A stretch of 64,000 nucleotides of DNA from Cupriavidus sp. YR651 (GTDB lineage Bacteria > Pseudomonadota > Gammaproteobacteria > Burkholderiales > Burkholderiaceae), in the NCBI RefSeq assembly GCF_900101625.1, contig NZ_FMYZ01000006.1, forward strand, positions 62,001-126,000, written 5' to 3'. The notes below the pieces were generated by a model that did not search any database, was not told the origin of the DNA, and was given only the letters and a program-made list of their open reading frames with translations. Position numbers and translations under genes: made by a program. This document shows positions 7,724 to 16,277 of this stretch, in pieces (the stretch's first letter is position 1; every line of letters starts with the position of its first letter).

Positions 7724-8455
7724 ATGACCATCGTGAAGATCGCCGCGCTGGAAGACAACCCGGCCCGCGTCATGATGCTGGAGCGTGCCATGCAGCCGGG
7801 GCACCACACGCTGGAGCGGTTCCGCTGCGGCAAGGCCATGATTGCCGCCCTCCATCGGAGGCCCTGCGATTTCCTGCTGCTGGACTGCGATACGGGCGGG
7901 ACGAGTGCCCGCGAGGTGCTGGAATGGGTACGCCGCACGCTGGGCCACGGCGTGCCGGTGATGATGACCGGCCAGGAGGACACGGCGGCCCGGGTGGCTG
8001 CCTGCCTGGCGGCGGGCGCCGATGCCTATGTGCCCGCGTCGGCACGATGCGCGGAGTTGCTGGCCCGCATGGAGGCGCTGGCGCGGCGCGCCGCAGTGCC
8101 CGGCATGCAGCGCGGCACGGTGGTGCCGGCTGCGTTTGGCGACGCACCCGCGCAACTGGTATGCGGAGTCTTTCGCTTTTCGGCGACCGAGCGGCGGGTG
8201 TGGGTCAAGGGCGTGCCCGTGGCGCTGGCACCCAAGGAGTTCGCGCTGGCCCTGCTGCTGTTCCGCAACCTCGGGGCGCTGGTGATGCGCCGGGCCATGA
8301 TCGAACACGTCTGGCCGTGCGCCAACATGGCCGAGAACGCCAGGACCGTGGACAGCCATCTGTCGCGCGTGCGCACCAAGCTGGCGCTGTGGCCACACAA
8401 CGGCGTCATGTTGCGGGCGGTCTACCGGCTGGGCAGCCGACTGGACACGATATGA
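7724..8455 (+). CDS. Response regulator paralogue with degenerate receiver
   Basis: A 243-residue OmpR-type protein clearly paralogous to the regulator encoded divergently at 6725-7558. The receiver keeps Asp54 (FLLLDCDTGG) and Thr82 (MMTGQE), but the switch lysine is gone: the paralogue's DDYVVKP reads ADAYVPAS, with Ala105 at the Lys position, and the acidic pair is EDN. The winged helix is intact (LAPKEFALALLLFRN; ARTVDSHLSRVRTKLAL). An in-frame GTG at 7733 has a better-spaced AAGGA and may be the true start. No kinase gene accompanies it. Phosphorylation-independent action is likely but unproven. Confidence 0.82.
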   Translation: MTIVKIAALEDNPARVMMLERAMQPGHHTLERFRCGKAMIAALHRRPCDFLLLDCDTGGTSAREVLEWVRRTLGHGVPVMMTGQEDTAARVAACLAAGADAYVPASARCAELLARMEALARRAAVPGMQRGTVVPAAFGDAPAQLVCGVFRFSATERRVWVKGVPVALAPKEFALALLLFRNLGALVMRRAMIEHVWPCANMAENARTVDSHLSRVRTKLALWPHNGVMLRAVYRLGSRLDTI

Positions 8456-8615
8456 CGATCGCCCATGCAGCGCCCGCCTGTCGCGCACAACGCCGTCACA
8501 TGGCGGCCAGCTGGCGCCTCGCTGTGGCCTTGTTGCCGCCATGTGGGTGCCGTGTAGGCGCCGCGCGACCCCGATGGCCTCGATGGACCTGGTGGCCCAG
8601 GCCGGCGTCGCTGGA

Positions 8616-9623
8616 TCAGTCGGCCTTGATGCCGGCTTCCTTGACGATACGGGCGTTGTCCTCGTACTCGGCGCGAATGGCGGTGGCGAACTGTGCCGCG
8701 GTGCCGCCGGTCGGCACTTCGCCGCCCTTGAGCAGGCGCTCGCGCACGTCCGGTTCGGCCAGCGCCTTGTTGAGCTCGGCATTCAGGCGGTTGATGATCG
8801 CGGCCGGCGTCTTGCCGGGTGCGAAGATGCCAAATGTGGAAGTCAGGTTGGCCTTCGGGAAGCCCAGCTCGGCAAACGTCGGCACATTGCCCAGGCTCTC
8901 GATGCGCTTGGGCGCGCCCACGGCAATCGCCCGCAGCCGGCCGGCCTGCATGTGTTGCGTCAGCATCGGGCTGGCATTGGTGCTCATGACTTCGAACTGG
9001 CCGCCCAGCGCGTCATTCATCTGCTGCCCGGCACCCTTGTACGGGATCAGTGTCACCTCGGCCTTCGATTTGGCCTTGACCTGCTCCAGCATCACGTGAC
9101 CCACCGTGCCCAGTCCGGAGGTAGCCCAGCGGACGGAACCCGGCTTGGCCTTTGCCTGGGCAATCAGATCCTGGAAGCTCTTGCCCGCAAAGCTCGGCGT
9201 GGCAACCACCAGCACCGGCGAGTACATCACGCTCATCACGGGCGCGACGTCCTGCTGCGGGTCGTAGTTGACGTGTCCCACATGCGGATTCAGCGTCAGC
9301 GGGCTGGTGGATGCAAAGCCCAGCGTATAGCCATCCGGTGCGGCCTTGGCCACGGCGTCGATGCCGATGCTGCCGCCAGCGCCGGCCTTGTTCTCCACCA
9401 CCACCGAGGTGCCCATCTGCACGGAGAGCTTCTCGCCCAGTGCGCGGGCCACGGCATCGCTGATGCCCCCGGTCGGGTACGCCACGATGACGCGGATGGG
9501 GCGATTGGGATAGGCATCGGCCGCCTGCGCGGACAGGGCGAAGGTGCCGGTGGCCATGGCGACGACTGCGGAGACCGCGGCGAACATTGCCGCAGCGCGC
9601 GGCGGATGGAAGGAGGAAGCCAT
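8616..9623 (-). CDS. Bug/TctC-family periplasmic solute-binding protein
   Basis: Extracytoplasmic binding protein of the tripartite tricarboxylate transporter type (Bug family), 335 residues from the ATG at 9623. A signal peptide ends at LSAQA before ADAYPNRPIRVIVAYPTGG, the classical first strand and loop. Other family signatures are VENKAGAGGSIGIDAVAKAA, DGYTLGFASTSPLTLNPH and VPTFAELGFP. No TctA or TctB genes are nearby, as is usual for the many orphan Bug proteins of Burkholderiaceae. An alternative ATG at 9680 would add 19 residues. The ligand, often a carboxylate, cannot be read from the sequence. Confidence 0.92.
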   Translation of the reverse strand: MASSFHPPRAAAMFAAVSAVVAMATGTFALSAQAADAYPNRPIRVIVAYPTGGISDAVARALGEKLSVQMGTSVVVENKAGAGGSIGIDAVAKAAPDGYTLGFASTSPLTLNPHVGHVNYDPQQDVAPVMSVMYSPVLVVATPSFAGKSFQDLIAQAKAKPGSVRWATSGLGTVGHVMLEQVKAKSKAEVTLIPYKGAGQQMNDALGGQFEVMSTNASPMLTQHMQAGRLRAIAVGAPKRIESLGNVPTFAELGFPKANLTSTFGIFAPGKTPAAIINRLNAELNKALAEPDVRERLLKGGEVPTGGTAAQFATAIRAEYEDNARIVKEAGIKAD

Positions 9624-9689
9624 ATTGGGCAGTGGGTGGGAGGTAAGGCGGGAAAAACAGTGAGCGTCGGGGCCGGTCATCTTTCGGGG

Positions 9690-9989
9690 CTATCGCACCA
9701 GCGGGTGCTCCGGCACCCAGGAGACAAACAGTTCGTTGGCGCGGTCATACAGGCGCCATGCGGTGCCGCATTCGCGGCAGGTAAACGACAGCATGCTGAA
9801 CGGCACGCCGGCCGCGCTCTGGCTGACCAGCGGTGCCGTACTGCGCAACGCCAGGCAGGCATGGGGTTCGCGCCGGCGCGGGTCGTCGGCCAGGGCAAGG
9901 CAATGGGCGCAGGCGGGGCGGGCAGGCGCCTGTGCGTGAGGGGCGGGCATGGTGGAAAAGCCGGAGGGCTGGGGTACGGCGGACTTCAT
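9690..9989 (-). CDS. Small CxxC protein, possible zinc ribbon
   Basis: A frame of about 99 residues carrying two CxxC pairs, CAHC and CREC, spaced as in zinc ribbons (ARPACAHCLALADD and LSFTCRECGTAWRLYDR). I recognise no named family. The start is uncertain: ATGs at 10031, 9989 and 9950 all precede the first CxxC and none has a strong ribosome site. It ends 66 bases before the preferred start of the Bug protein gene on the same strand, so the two may be cotranscribed. Confidence 0.5.
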   Translation of the reverse strand: MKSAVPQPSGFSTMPAPHAQAPARPACAHCLALADDPRRREPHACLALRSTAPLVSQSAAGVPFSMLSFTCRECGTAWRLYDRANELFVSWVPEHPLVR

Positions 9990-10177
9990 GTCCGCAATGA
10001 TGCCGCAAAACCGCTGCAATGGTCGTGCCATGTCTGCTGCGCCAACGCGACATTCGCACGAAATTCCGCATCAATCCTGCCGATTCCGCACGAATCCTCT
10101 TTACGACGACAAGTGCCCGCGGTGAAGATTTCCCTTCTCGTCTTACTACCACGCAGAAGAAAGAAGGAGTCCACCCC

Positions 10178-11485
10178 ATGCATGCCCCCGTCCGCGCCCG
10201 TCTGGTCGCCCTGCCCGCTGTTTTGCCCGCCGCCATGGCGCTTGTCTGTGCCGTGTGGGCCCTGCCCGCGCAGGCCGCGCCCGTGGAGCCGGCCTACCAG
10301 TTGGCCCAGCAGGAGAAGCCGGCGCTGATCGCCACGCTGAAGGACCTGGTGTCCATCGAATCCGGCAGCAAGGACATCGAAGGCCTGGACCGCATCGCCA
10401 ACCTGATCCGCGACCGCCTGGCCGCGCTGGGCGGAGACGCGAAGCTCATCGAGCCGACCGAGATCTACCGCATGGAGGACACTCCCGAGAAGGTCGGCAA
10501 GATGGTGATGGCCCAGTTCAAGGGCACCGGCCAGCGCAAGATCATGCTGATCGCCCACATGGACACGGTCTACCTGCGCGGCATGCTGGCGCAGCAGCCG
10601 TTCCGCGTGGACGGTGACCGTGCCTATGGCCTGGGCATCGCCGACGACAAGAATGGCGTGGCGGTGATCCTGCACACGGTGGCCATCCTGCAGAAGATGA
10701 AGTTCAAGGACTACGGCACGCTGACGGTGCTGATCAACGGTGACGAAGAGATCAGCTCGCCCGGCGCACGCGCCACGCTGACCAGACTCGGCGCGGAGCA
10801 GGACGCGGTGTTCTCGTGCGAGGCCACGCGCGTGACCGGAGACCGCCTGTCGCTGGCGACCAGCGGCATTGGTGCGATCTCGCTGAAGGTGGATGGCAAG
10901 TCGTCCCACGCCGGCAGCTCGCCGGAACTGGGCCGCAACGCGCTCTATGAGCTCTCGCATCAGGTGCTGCAGATGCGGGACCTGTCCAATCCGGACACCG
11001 GCCTGAAGGTGAACTGGACGCTCTCCAATGCCGGCACCAACCGCAACGTGATCCCGGCCGTTGCCACGGCACAGGCCGATGTGCGCGTGCTGCGCACGGC
11101 CGACTACGACGGCCTGGAGCGCACGCTGCAGGAACGCGTGCAGAAGAAGCTGATTTCGGACACGAAGGTGGCGGTGAAATTCGAGCGACGCCGCCCGCCG
11201 CTGGAGGTCACGCCGGCCGCCCGCGCGCTGGCAACGCACGCGCAAGGCATCTATGCGGAAATTGGCGAGAAGCTGGCCGTCTATGACACCGCCGAAGGCG
11301 GCGGCACCGACGCAGCCTTTGCCGCAGCGGCCACCAAGGCGCCGGTGATCGAGCGCTTTGGCCTGCGTGGCTTTGGCGCCCACTCGAACGATGCCGAGTA
11401 TGTGGACCTCAATTCCGTGACCCCGCGGCTGTACCTGCTGACGCGGATGATCATGGATGTCTCGCAGGACAAGGCCGGCAAGTAA
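10178..11485 (+). CDS. M20-family glutamate carboxypeptidase (CPG2 type), exported
   Basis: Zinc metallopeptidase of the M20 family resembling carboxypeptidase G2, which releases C-terminal glutamate from folates and peptides; 435 residues. The ATG at 10178 has a GAAGGAG ribosome site and starts a signal peptide ending ALPAQA. Metal-site motifs in order: LIAHMDTVY, GIADDKNG, LINGDEEISSPG and, near the C-terminus, FGLRGFGAHSNDAEYV. The dimerisation (lid) domain lies between about residues 225 and 335. It is monocistronic, ended by a strong bidirectional terminator. Substrate specificity is inferred from the family only. Confidence 0.88.
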   Translation: MHAPVRARLVALPAVLPAAMALVCAVWALPAQAAPVEPAYQLAQQEKPALIATLKDLVSIESGSKDIEGLDRIANLIRDRLAALGGDAKLIEPTEIYRMEDTPEKVGKMVMAQFKGTGQRKIMLIAHMDTVYLRGMLAQQPFRVDGDRAYGLGIADDKNGVAVILHTVAILQKMKFKDYGTLTVLINGDEEISSPGARATLTRLGAEQDAVFSCEATRVTGDRLSLATSGIGAISLKVDGKSSHAGSSPELGRNALYELSHQVLQMRDLSNPDTGLKVNWTLSNAGTNRNVIPAVATAQADVRVLRTADYDGLERTLQERVQKKLISDTKVAVKFERRRPPLEVTPAARALATHAQGIYAEIGEKLAVYDTAEGGGTDAAFAAAATKAPVIERFGLRGFGAHSNDAEYVDLNSVTPRLYLLTRMIMDVSQDKAGK

Positions 11486-11555
11486 GAGAGGTCGCTTCAG
11501 GAAGATCCTGGAACAACTTCCAGGCCGTATTCCGGCGCCCGCGCGGGTCGGATGC

Positions 11556-11597
11556 AAAAAGGGGGAAAGGGCTCCAAGCCCTTTCCCCCTTTTTATC
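11556..11597. terminator. Bidirectional intrinsic terminator
   Basis: AAAAAGGGGGAAAGGGC (11556-11572), loop TCCAA and GCCCTTTCCCCCTTTTT (11578-11594) form a perfect 17-bp stem with A and T runs at both ends. It lies between the convergent carboxypeptidase and exporter genes and can serve both. Confidence 0.95.
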
Positions 11598-11627
11598 GTC
11601 TTGGCGCAGGCCCGCCGTGACGTCAGC

Positions 11628-12851
11628 TCAGGCCGTCGCGACCTTCTTCCGTCCACCCAGATCCGGCAGGAACACCGCCAGCAGCCCCAGCAGCGGCAGG
11701 AATGCGCAGAACTGGTACACGGACTCGATGCCGTGCGTATCGGCCAGCCGGCCCAGCACCGCCGCGCCGATACCGCCCATCCCGAACGCAAACCCGAAAA
11801 ACAGGCCGGACACCATCCCCACCTTGCCCGGGATCAGTTCCTGCGCGAACACCAGGATCGCCGAGAACGCCGAGGCCAGGATGAAGCCGATGATGAACGA
11901 CAGCACACCCGTCCAGAACAGGTTGGCGTGGGGCAGCATCAGCGTGAACGGCGCCACGCCCAGGATCGACGCCCAGATCACGCGCTTGCGCCCGATGCGG
12001 TCACCGATCGGACCGCCCAGGATCGTGCCCGCGGCCACCGCGAACAGGAACAGGAACAGGTAGATCTGCGAGCTCTGGCGCGTCAGGCCGAACTTCTCCA
12101 TCAGGTAGAACGTGTAGTACGTGTTCAGGCTGGCCATGTAGAAGTACTTGGAGAAGATCAGCAGCAGCAGCACCGCAATGGCGCGCACCACCGTCGACGT
12201 CGGCAGCCGGTTGACCGGCGCGCCGGCGGCCTTCTTCCTGGCCGCGCGCTCGGCCAGGTGCCGGCCGTACCAGCCGCCGATCTGCCACAGCACCGCGATG
12301 GCCAGCAATGCGGCCAGCGAGAACCACGCCACGCTGCCTTGCTGGTGGACGATCCACGCCGCCAGCAGCGGCCCCATGGCGCTGCCGCCGTTGCCGCCCA
12401 CCTGGAAGATCGACTGCGCCAGGCCGTGCTGCCCGCCGGATGCCAGCCGCGCCACGCGCGACGATTCCGGGTGGAAGATCGACGACCCCGTGCCGACCAG
12501 CGCGGCAGCCACCAGCAGCACGCCATAAGTCGGCGCCACCGACAGCAGCAGCAAGCCGCCCAGCGTGAAGCCCATGCCGATGGCCAGCGAATGCGGCTTC
12601 GGGTGTTTGTCCGTGTACAGGCCGACAATCGGCTGCAGGAGCGAGGCGGTGATCTGGTACGTCAGCGTCAGCAGGCCGATCTGCGTGAAGCTCAGGTTGA
12701 AGCCGCCCTTGAGCATCGGGTAAATGGCCAGGATCAGCGACTGGATCATGTCGTTGAGAAAGTGCGCGAAGCTGATCGCGTACAGCACGCGGAAGCGTGT
12801 GCCTTCCTCACGGTGAGCCGCCTCGGCGGCGGAATTGACGGTTGTGCTCAT
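11628..12851 (-). CDS. fsr: Fosmidomycin-resistance-type MFS exporter (Fsr)
   Basis: Twelve-helix major-facilitator exporter very like E. coli Fsr; 407 residues from the ATG at 12851 (MSTTVNSAAEAAH). Family-specific stretches are obvious: HFLNDMIQSLILAIYP, AALVGTGSSIFHPESSRVAR, GQHGLAQSIFQVGGN, IFSKYFYMASLNTYYTFYLM and VSGLFFGFAFGMGGIGAAVLG. It probably pumps small phosphonate-like or other toxic compounds out of the cell. It is divergent from an AraC-type regulator that begins 146 bases away and may control it. In-frame ATGs at 12878 and 12866 are alternative starts. Confidence 0.92.
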   Translation of the reverse strand: MSTTVNSAAEAAHREEGTRFRVLYAISFAHFLNDMIQSLILAIYPMLKGGFNLSFTQIGLLTLTYQITASLLQPIVGLYTDKHPKPHSLAIGMGFTLGGLLLLSVAPTYGVLLVAAALVGTGSSIFHPESSRVARLASGGQHGLAQSIFQVGGNGGSAMGPLLAAWIVHQQGSVAWFSLAALLAIAVLWQIGGWYGRHLAERAARKKAAGAPVNRLPTSTVVRAIAVLLLLIFSKYFYMASLNTYYTFYLMEKFGLTRQSSQIYLFLFLFAVAAGTILGGPIGDRIGRKRVIWASILGVAPFTLMLPHANLFWTGVLSFIIGFILASAFSAILVFAQELIPGKVGMVSGLFFGFAFGMGGIGAAVLGRLADTHGIESVYQFCAFLPLLGLLAVFLPDLGGRKKVATA

Positions 12852-12996
12852 GGTGCGGGGGCGCATTGGCCGGGTCATCTCGGATAGGAATGCCCGAATG
12901 CCAAAAAAACCGGGAACTCGGGAAAGTGCAACGATGCTAAATGGCAAATTCCCGCCTGTCCTGCGAGAATGGGGCCGCAACTTTGGAGAAAAGGAC

Positions 12997-13896
12997 ATGC
13001 CACCCGCCGCTCGCCCGCAGAAACGGGGCACGCCGCCCGTGCCGTGGATCGATCGCAGCACACCGGGCAGCAAACGCCTGCCGGCCGACGCGCCGCACGA
13101 CCCCGAAGCCGACGCCCGCGCCGACACCTACGCGGAGCAGCCCGCCTACCTGGCCTATGACCGCAGCCCGATGCCGGTCACGGCGATGGCCGCCGACTAC
13201 GGGCCGGGCCACGTCACCAAGCACCACCAGCATCCCCACGCCCAGCTGATCCACGCAATGCACGGCGTGATGGTCGTGTCCACAGCGGACGGCCAGTGGA
13301 TCGTGCCGCCCACGCGCGGCATGTGGATGCCGGGCGGGACGGTGCACTGGATCCGCATGGTCGGCCGGGTGCAGATGCGCACCGCCTATATCCGCCCCGA
13401 CGCGGCGCCGGACCTGCCCACGCGCTGCACTGTGCTGGGCATCTCGCCGCTGCTGCGGGAACTGATCCTGGCCGCCATCGACATCCCGCAGCCCTACGCG
13501 CCCGATTCGCGCGATGGCCGGCTGATGCGGCTGCTGCTCGACGAGGTGATGCTGGTGCCGACGCTGCCGCTGCACCTGCCGCGACCGTCCGATGGCGGGC
13601 TGCGCCAGATCTGCGACGCGATCATCGGCAGTCCGGACACGGACCTGACGCTGGCGGACTGGGGCGACAAACTCGACCTGGACCCCAAGACGATCCAGCG
13701 TCGGTTCGCCCGGGAGACGGGCATGACCTTCGGTCAATGGCGCCAGCAGGCACGGCTGCTGGCCGCGCTGGAACGGCTGGCGGCGGGGGCGAAGGTGGTG
13801 GATGTGGCGCTCGACATGGGCTATGGCAGCCCGAGCGCCTTTGCGACGATGTTCCGCCGGCAGTTTGGCGTGCCGCCCAGCGCGTTCTTCCGCTAG
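12997..13896 (+). CDS. AraC-family transcriptional regulator
   Basis: A 299-residue regulator with an N-terminal cupin-type sensing domain (about 45-150; HHQHPHAQLIHAMHG, PPTRGMWMPGGTVHW) and a C-terminal AraC DNA-binding domain (about 200-299) with two helix-turn-helix units (LTLADWGDKLDLDPKTIQRR; VVDVALDMGYGSPSAFATMF followed by RRQFGVPPSAF). The ATG at 12997 has AAAGGA upstream. Divergent placement suggests control of the Fsr-type exporter, which is inference. Confidence 0.9.
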   Translation: MPPAARPQKRGTPPVPWIDRSTPGSKRLPADAPHDPEADARADTYAEQPAYLAYDRSPMPVTAMAADYGPGHVTKHHQHPHAQLIHAMHGVMVVSTADGQWIVPPTRGMWMPGGTVHWIRMVGRVQMRTAYIRPDAAPDLPTRCTVLGISPLLRELILAAIDIPQPYAPDSRDGRLMRLLLDEVMLVPTLPLHLPRPSDGGLRQICDAIIGSPDTDLTLADWGDKLDLDPKTIQRRFARETGMTFGQWRQQARLLAALERLAAGAKVVDVALDMGYGSPSAFATMFRRQFGVPPSAFFR

Positions 13897-13945
13897 GGGC
13901 GGACAGCGGCGCCACGCGGCGCCATCCATCCTTTCGAGGCGACCT

Positions 13946-15199
13946 CTAAGCCGGCAGGTACCGCTCCACCAAGCGCGTCCAGTAGGCCGCGCCGACGGTC
14001 AGGTTCTTGTCGTTGAAGTCGTAGCCGGCGTTGTGCAGCAGCGGCTGGTTGGCGCCGTTGCCCATCCGCACGAAGCAGCCGGGGCGTTCTTGCAGGAAGT
14101 ACGCAAAGTCCTCGCTGCCGGCGATCCGGTGGAAATTGCCGATCGCCCGGTCCGGGCCGACCAGTTCCTCGGCCACCTGGCGCGCGAACTCGGTCTCGGC
14201 CTCGCTGTTGACCAGTACCGGGTAGCCGCGCACGTAGTCGATATCGACCGTCGCGCCGTAGCCTTCGGCGTGGGATGTCGCCAGCTGGCGGATCCGCGCC
14301 TCCATCGAGGCCCGCACATCGGGGCTGAACGACCGCACGCTGATCTCCATGCGCGCGCTGTCCGGGATCACGTTCGGGGCGTGGCCGGCGTGCAGCGTGC
14401 CGATGGTCACCACGGCGGTCTCGTTCGGATCGACGTTGCGGGACACCACCGACTGCAGCGCCATCACCAGGCTGCCGGCCACCAGGATCGGGTCGATCGA
14501 CTGGTGTGGCCGCGCGGCATGGCCGCCCTTGCCGCGAATCGTGATCGCCACGGTATCGCAGGCGGCCATGAACGGGCCCGAACGGAACATGAAGGTACCG
14601 GCTTCGACACCCGGGTGATTGTGCAGGCCGAAGATGGCGTCGCACGGAAACCGCTCGAACAGGCCATCGGCCAGCATCCGCTCGGCCCCGCCGCCCGCGC
14701 CGATTTCCTCGGCCGGCTGGAAGATCAGGTGAACGGTGCCGTCGAAGTGCTTCGTACGAGCCAGCTGGCGCGCCGCGCCGAGCAGGATCGCGGTGTGGCC
14801 GTCGTGGCCGCACGCGTGCATCTTGCCTTCGTGCACGCTGGCGTAGGGCAGGCCGGAGCGTTCGTGAATCGGCAGCGCATCCATGTCGGCGCGAATGCCG
14901 ACGCTGCGCTGGCTGGTGCCGGCGCGGAGCGTGCCCACCAGGCCCGTCCCGCCGACGCCGCGCGTCACCTGGAAGCCCCAGCCCTCAAGACGGCTGGCGA
15001 CCAGTTCGGCGGTGCGAACCTCGTTGAACGCGAGTTCGGGATGCTGGTGGATGTTGCGGCGGATGTCCTGCAGCTCGTCGTGCGAATCGAGCGTGTCGTG
15101 CAGCGTGCAGAAGGATCGGGACCGCGTGGGGGAATCCTTGGCGAGGGTGACCGAGACCGACTTCAATATCGACTCGATTTCGGGGGCGTGTTCAGACAT
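13946..15199 (-). CDS. M20D amidohydrolase (hippurate hydrolase/aminoacylase-like)
   Basis: Metal-dependent amidohydrolase of the N-acyl-amino-acid/hippurate hydrolase family, 417 residues. Motifs: GIRADMDALPIHE, MHACGHDGHTAILLGAAR, IFQPAEEIGAGG, FGLHNHPG and SEDFAYFLQERPG. The N-terminus has about 40 residues before the usual DIRRNIHQHPEL start. The ATG at 15199 has AAGAG upstream and is therefore accepted. It lies on the same strand as the FAH hydrolase and GntR genes, 229 bases after the hydrolase stop, so it may join the same ureide/amide catabolic function. Confidence 0.9.
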   Translation of the reverse strand: MSEHAPEIESILKSVSVTLAKDSPTRSRSFCTLHDTLDSHDELQDIRRNIHQHPELAFNEVRTAELVASRLEGWGFQVTRGVGGTGLVGTLRAGTSQRSVGIRADMDALPIHERSGLPYASVHEGKMHACGHDGHTAILLGAARQLARTKHFDGTVHLIFQPAEEIGAGGGAERMLADGLFERFPCDAIFGLHNHPGVEAGTFMFRSGPFMAACDTVAITIRGKGGHAARPHQSIDPILVAGSLVMALQSVVSRNVDPNETAVVTIGTLHAGHAPNVIPDSARMEISVRSFSPDVRASMEARIRQLATSHAEGYGATVDIDYVRGYPVLVNSEAETEFARQVAEELVGPDRAIGNFHRIAGSEDFAYFLQERPGCFVRMGNGANQPLLHNAGYDFNDKNLTVGAAYWTRLVERYLPA

Positions 15200-15322
15200 G
15201 GCGTTGCTCTTTTTTGGCAGACATGTAAGAACAGTATTTCACGCGAGGTCGATGGGTAAAACCCTGAATGCCGATTTCGTGCGCATGCACCCCAAACAGG
15301 GGGAAAACTGTTGCCCTTAGGG

Positions 15323-15355
15323 GACGCTTTGTATGGAATCGCGACGCTTTGTATG
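15323..15355. repeat. 13-bp direct repeat spaced two helical turns
   Basis: GACGCTTTGTATG occurs at 15323-15335 and again at 15343-15355, an exact 20-bp period. It lies about 125-155 bases upstream of the M20 amidohydrolase start, the arrangement expected of two operator half-sites on one face of the helix. Confidence 0.6.
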
Positions 15356-15428
15356 AAGACGTTTCAGTGGGGAACCCCTCGGGATGCCCCACCGTGCCCC
15401 TGTCGTCGGACAAGATCCGACGCGCGTC

Positions 15429-16277
15429 TCAGCGATCGCCGTATGGCAAGACCGACTGCGTCTGTTCGCCCAGGCCCTCGATGCCCAGACGCATGGTGTC
15501 CCCCGCGCGCAGGAAGCGCGGCGGCTTGAAGCCCATGCCGACGCCGGGCGGCGTACCGGTGGCGATCAGGTCGCCGGGCTCCAGCGTCATGAAGCGGCTC
15601 ACGTAGCTGACCACGGTGGCCACGTCGAACACCATCGTCGCGGTGCTGCCCTTCTGCATGCGCTGGCCATTGACGTCCAGCCACATGCCCAGTTTCTGCG
15701 GATCGGGTACTTCGTCGCGCGTCACCAGCCACGGACCCACCGGGCAGAACGTGTCGCAGCCCTTGCCCTTGTCCCAGGTGCCGCCGCGTTCGAGCTGGAA
15801 CTCGCGTTCCGACACATCGTTGACCACGCAGTACCCGGCCACGTGACCGAGCGCCTGCTCCTTCGACACGTTGCGCGCGGTGGTGCCGATCACCACGCCC
15901 AGTTCCACTTCCCAGTCAGACTTTTCCGATCCCAGCGGCAGCATGACGGCGTCGTTCGGGCCGTTCAGCGAAGTGTTGGCCTTCAGGAAGACGATCGGCT
16001 CGGCCGGCAGCGGCATGCCCGCCTCCGCGGCGTGGTCGGCGTAGTTCAGGCCGATGGCGATGATCTTGCCGATGCCGGTCCAGGGCACGCCGTGGCGACC
16101 GCCCTCCACCACCGGCAGCGTGGCCGGGTCGATCGCGGCCAGCTTCGCCAGCGCCGCCGGCGCCAGTTCCTGCGGGCCGATGTTGCCAATCACGCCGGAC
16201 AGGTCGCGCACGCGGCCGTCACGGTCTACCAGGCCCGGACGCTCGGCGCCGGGTTTTCCTACACGGACTAGTTTCAT
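15429..16277 (-). CDS. Fumarylacetoacetate-hydrolase-family protein
   Basis: FAH-superfamily C-C bond hydrolase, 282 residues from the ATG at 16277, which overlaps the GntR stop by four bases (ATGA). Core motifs: IIAIGLNYADHAAEAG, FLKANTSLNGPND, SDWEVELGVVIG (metal-binding acidic residues), YCVVNDVSERE and LIATGTPPGVGMG. Members of this subgroup act on acylpyruvates, 2-keto-3-deoxy acids or ureidoglycolate-like compounds. Because it is translationally coupled to the regulator of the ureide operon it probably acts on a downstream open-chain acid, but the substrate is inference. Confidence 0.9.
   Translation of the reverse strand: MKLVRVGKPGAERPGLVDRDGRVRDLSGVIGNIGPQELAPAALAKLAAIDPATLPVVEGGRHGVPWTGIGKIIAIGLNYADHAAEAGMPLPAEPIVFLKANTSLNGPNDAVMLPLGSEKSDWEVELGVVIGTTARNVSKEQALGHVAGYCVVNDVSEREFQLERGGTWDKGKGCDTFCPVGPWLVTRDEVPDPQKLGMWLDVNGQRMQKGSTATMVFDVATVVSYVSRFMTLEPGDLIATGTPPGVGMGFKPPRFLRAGDTMRLGIEGLGEQTQSVLPYGDR

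Noticed and set aside
8616-9623. Complete tripartite tricarboxylate transporter (TctABC)
   Set aside because: No TctA or TctB membrane gene lies near this Bug protein or the one at 60376-61347.
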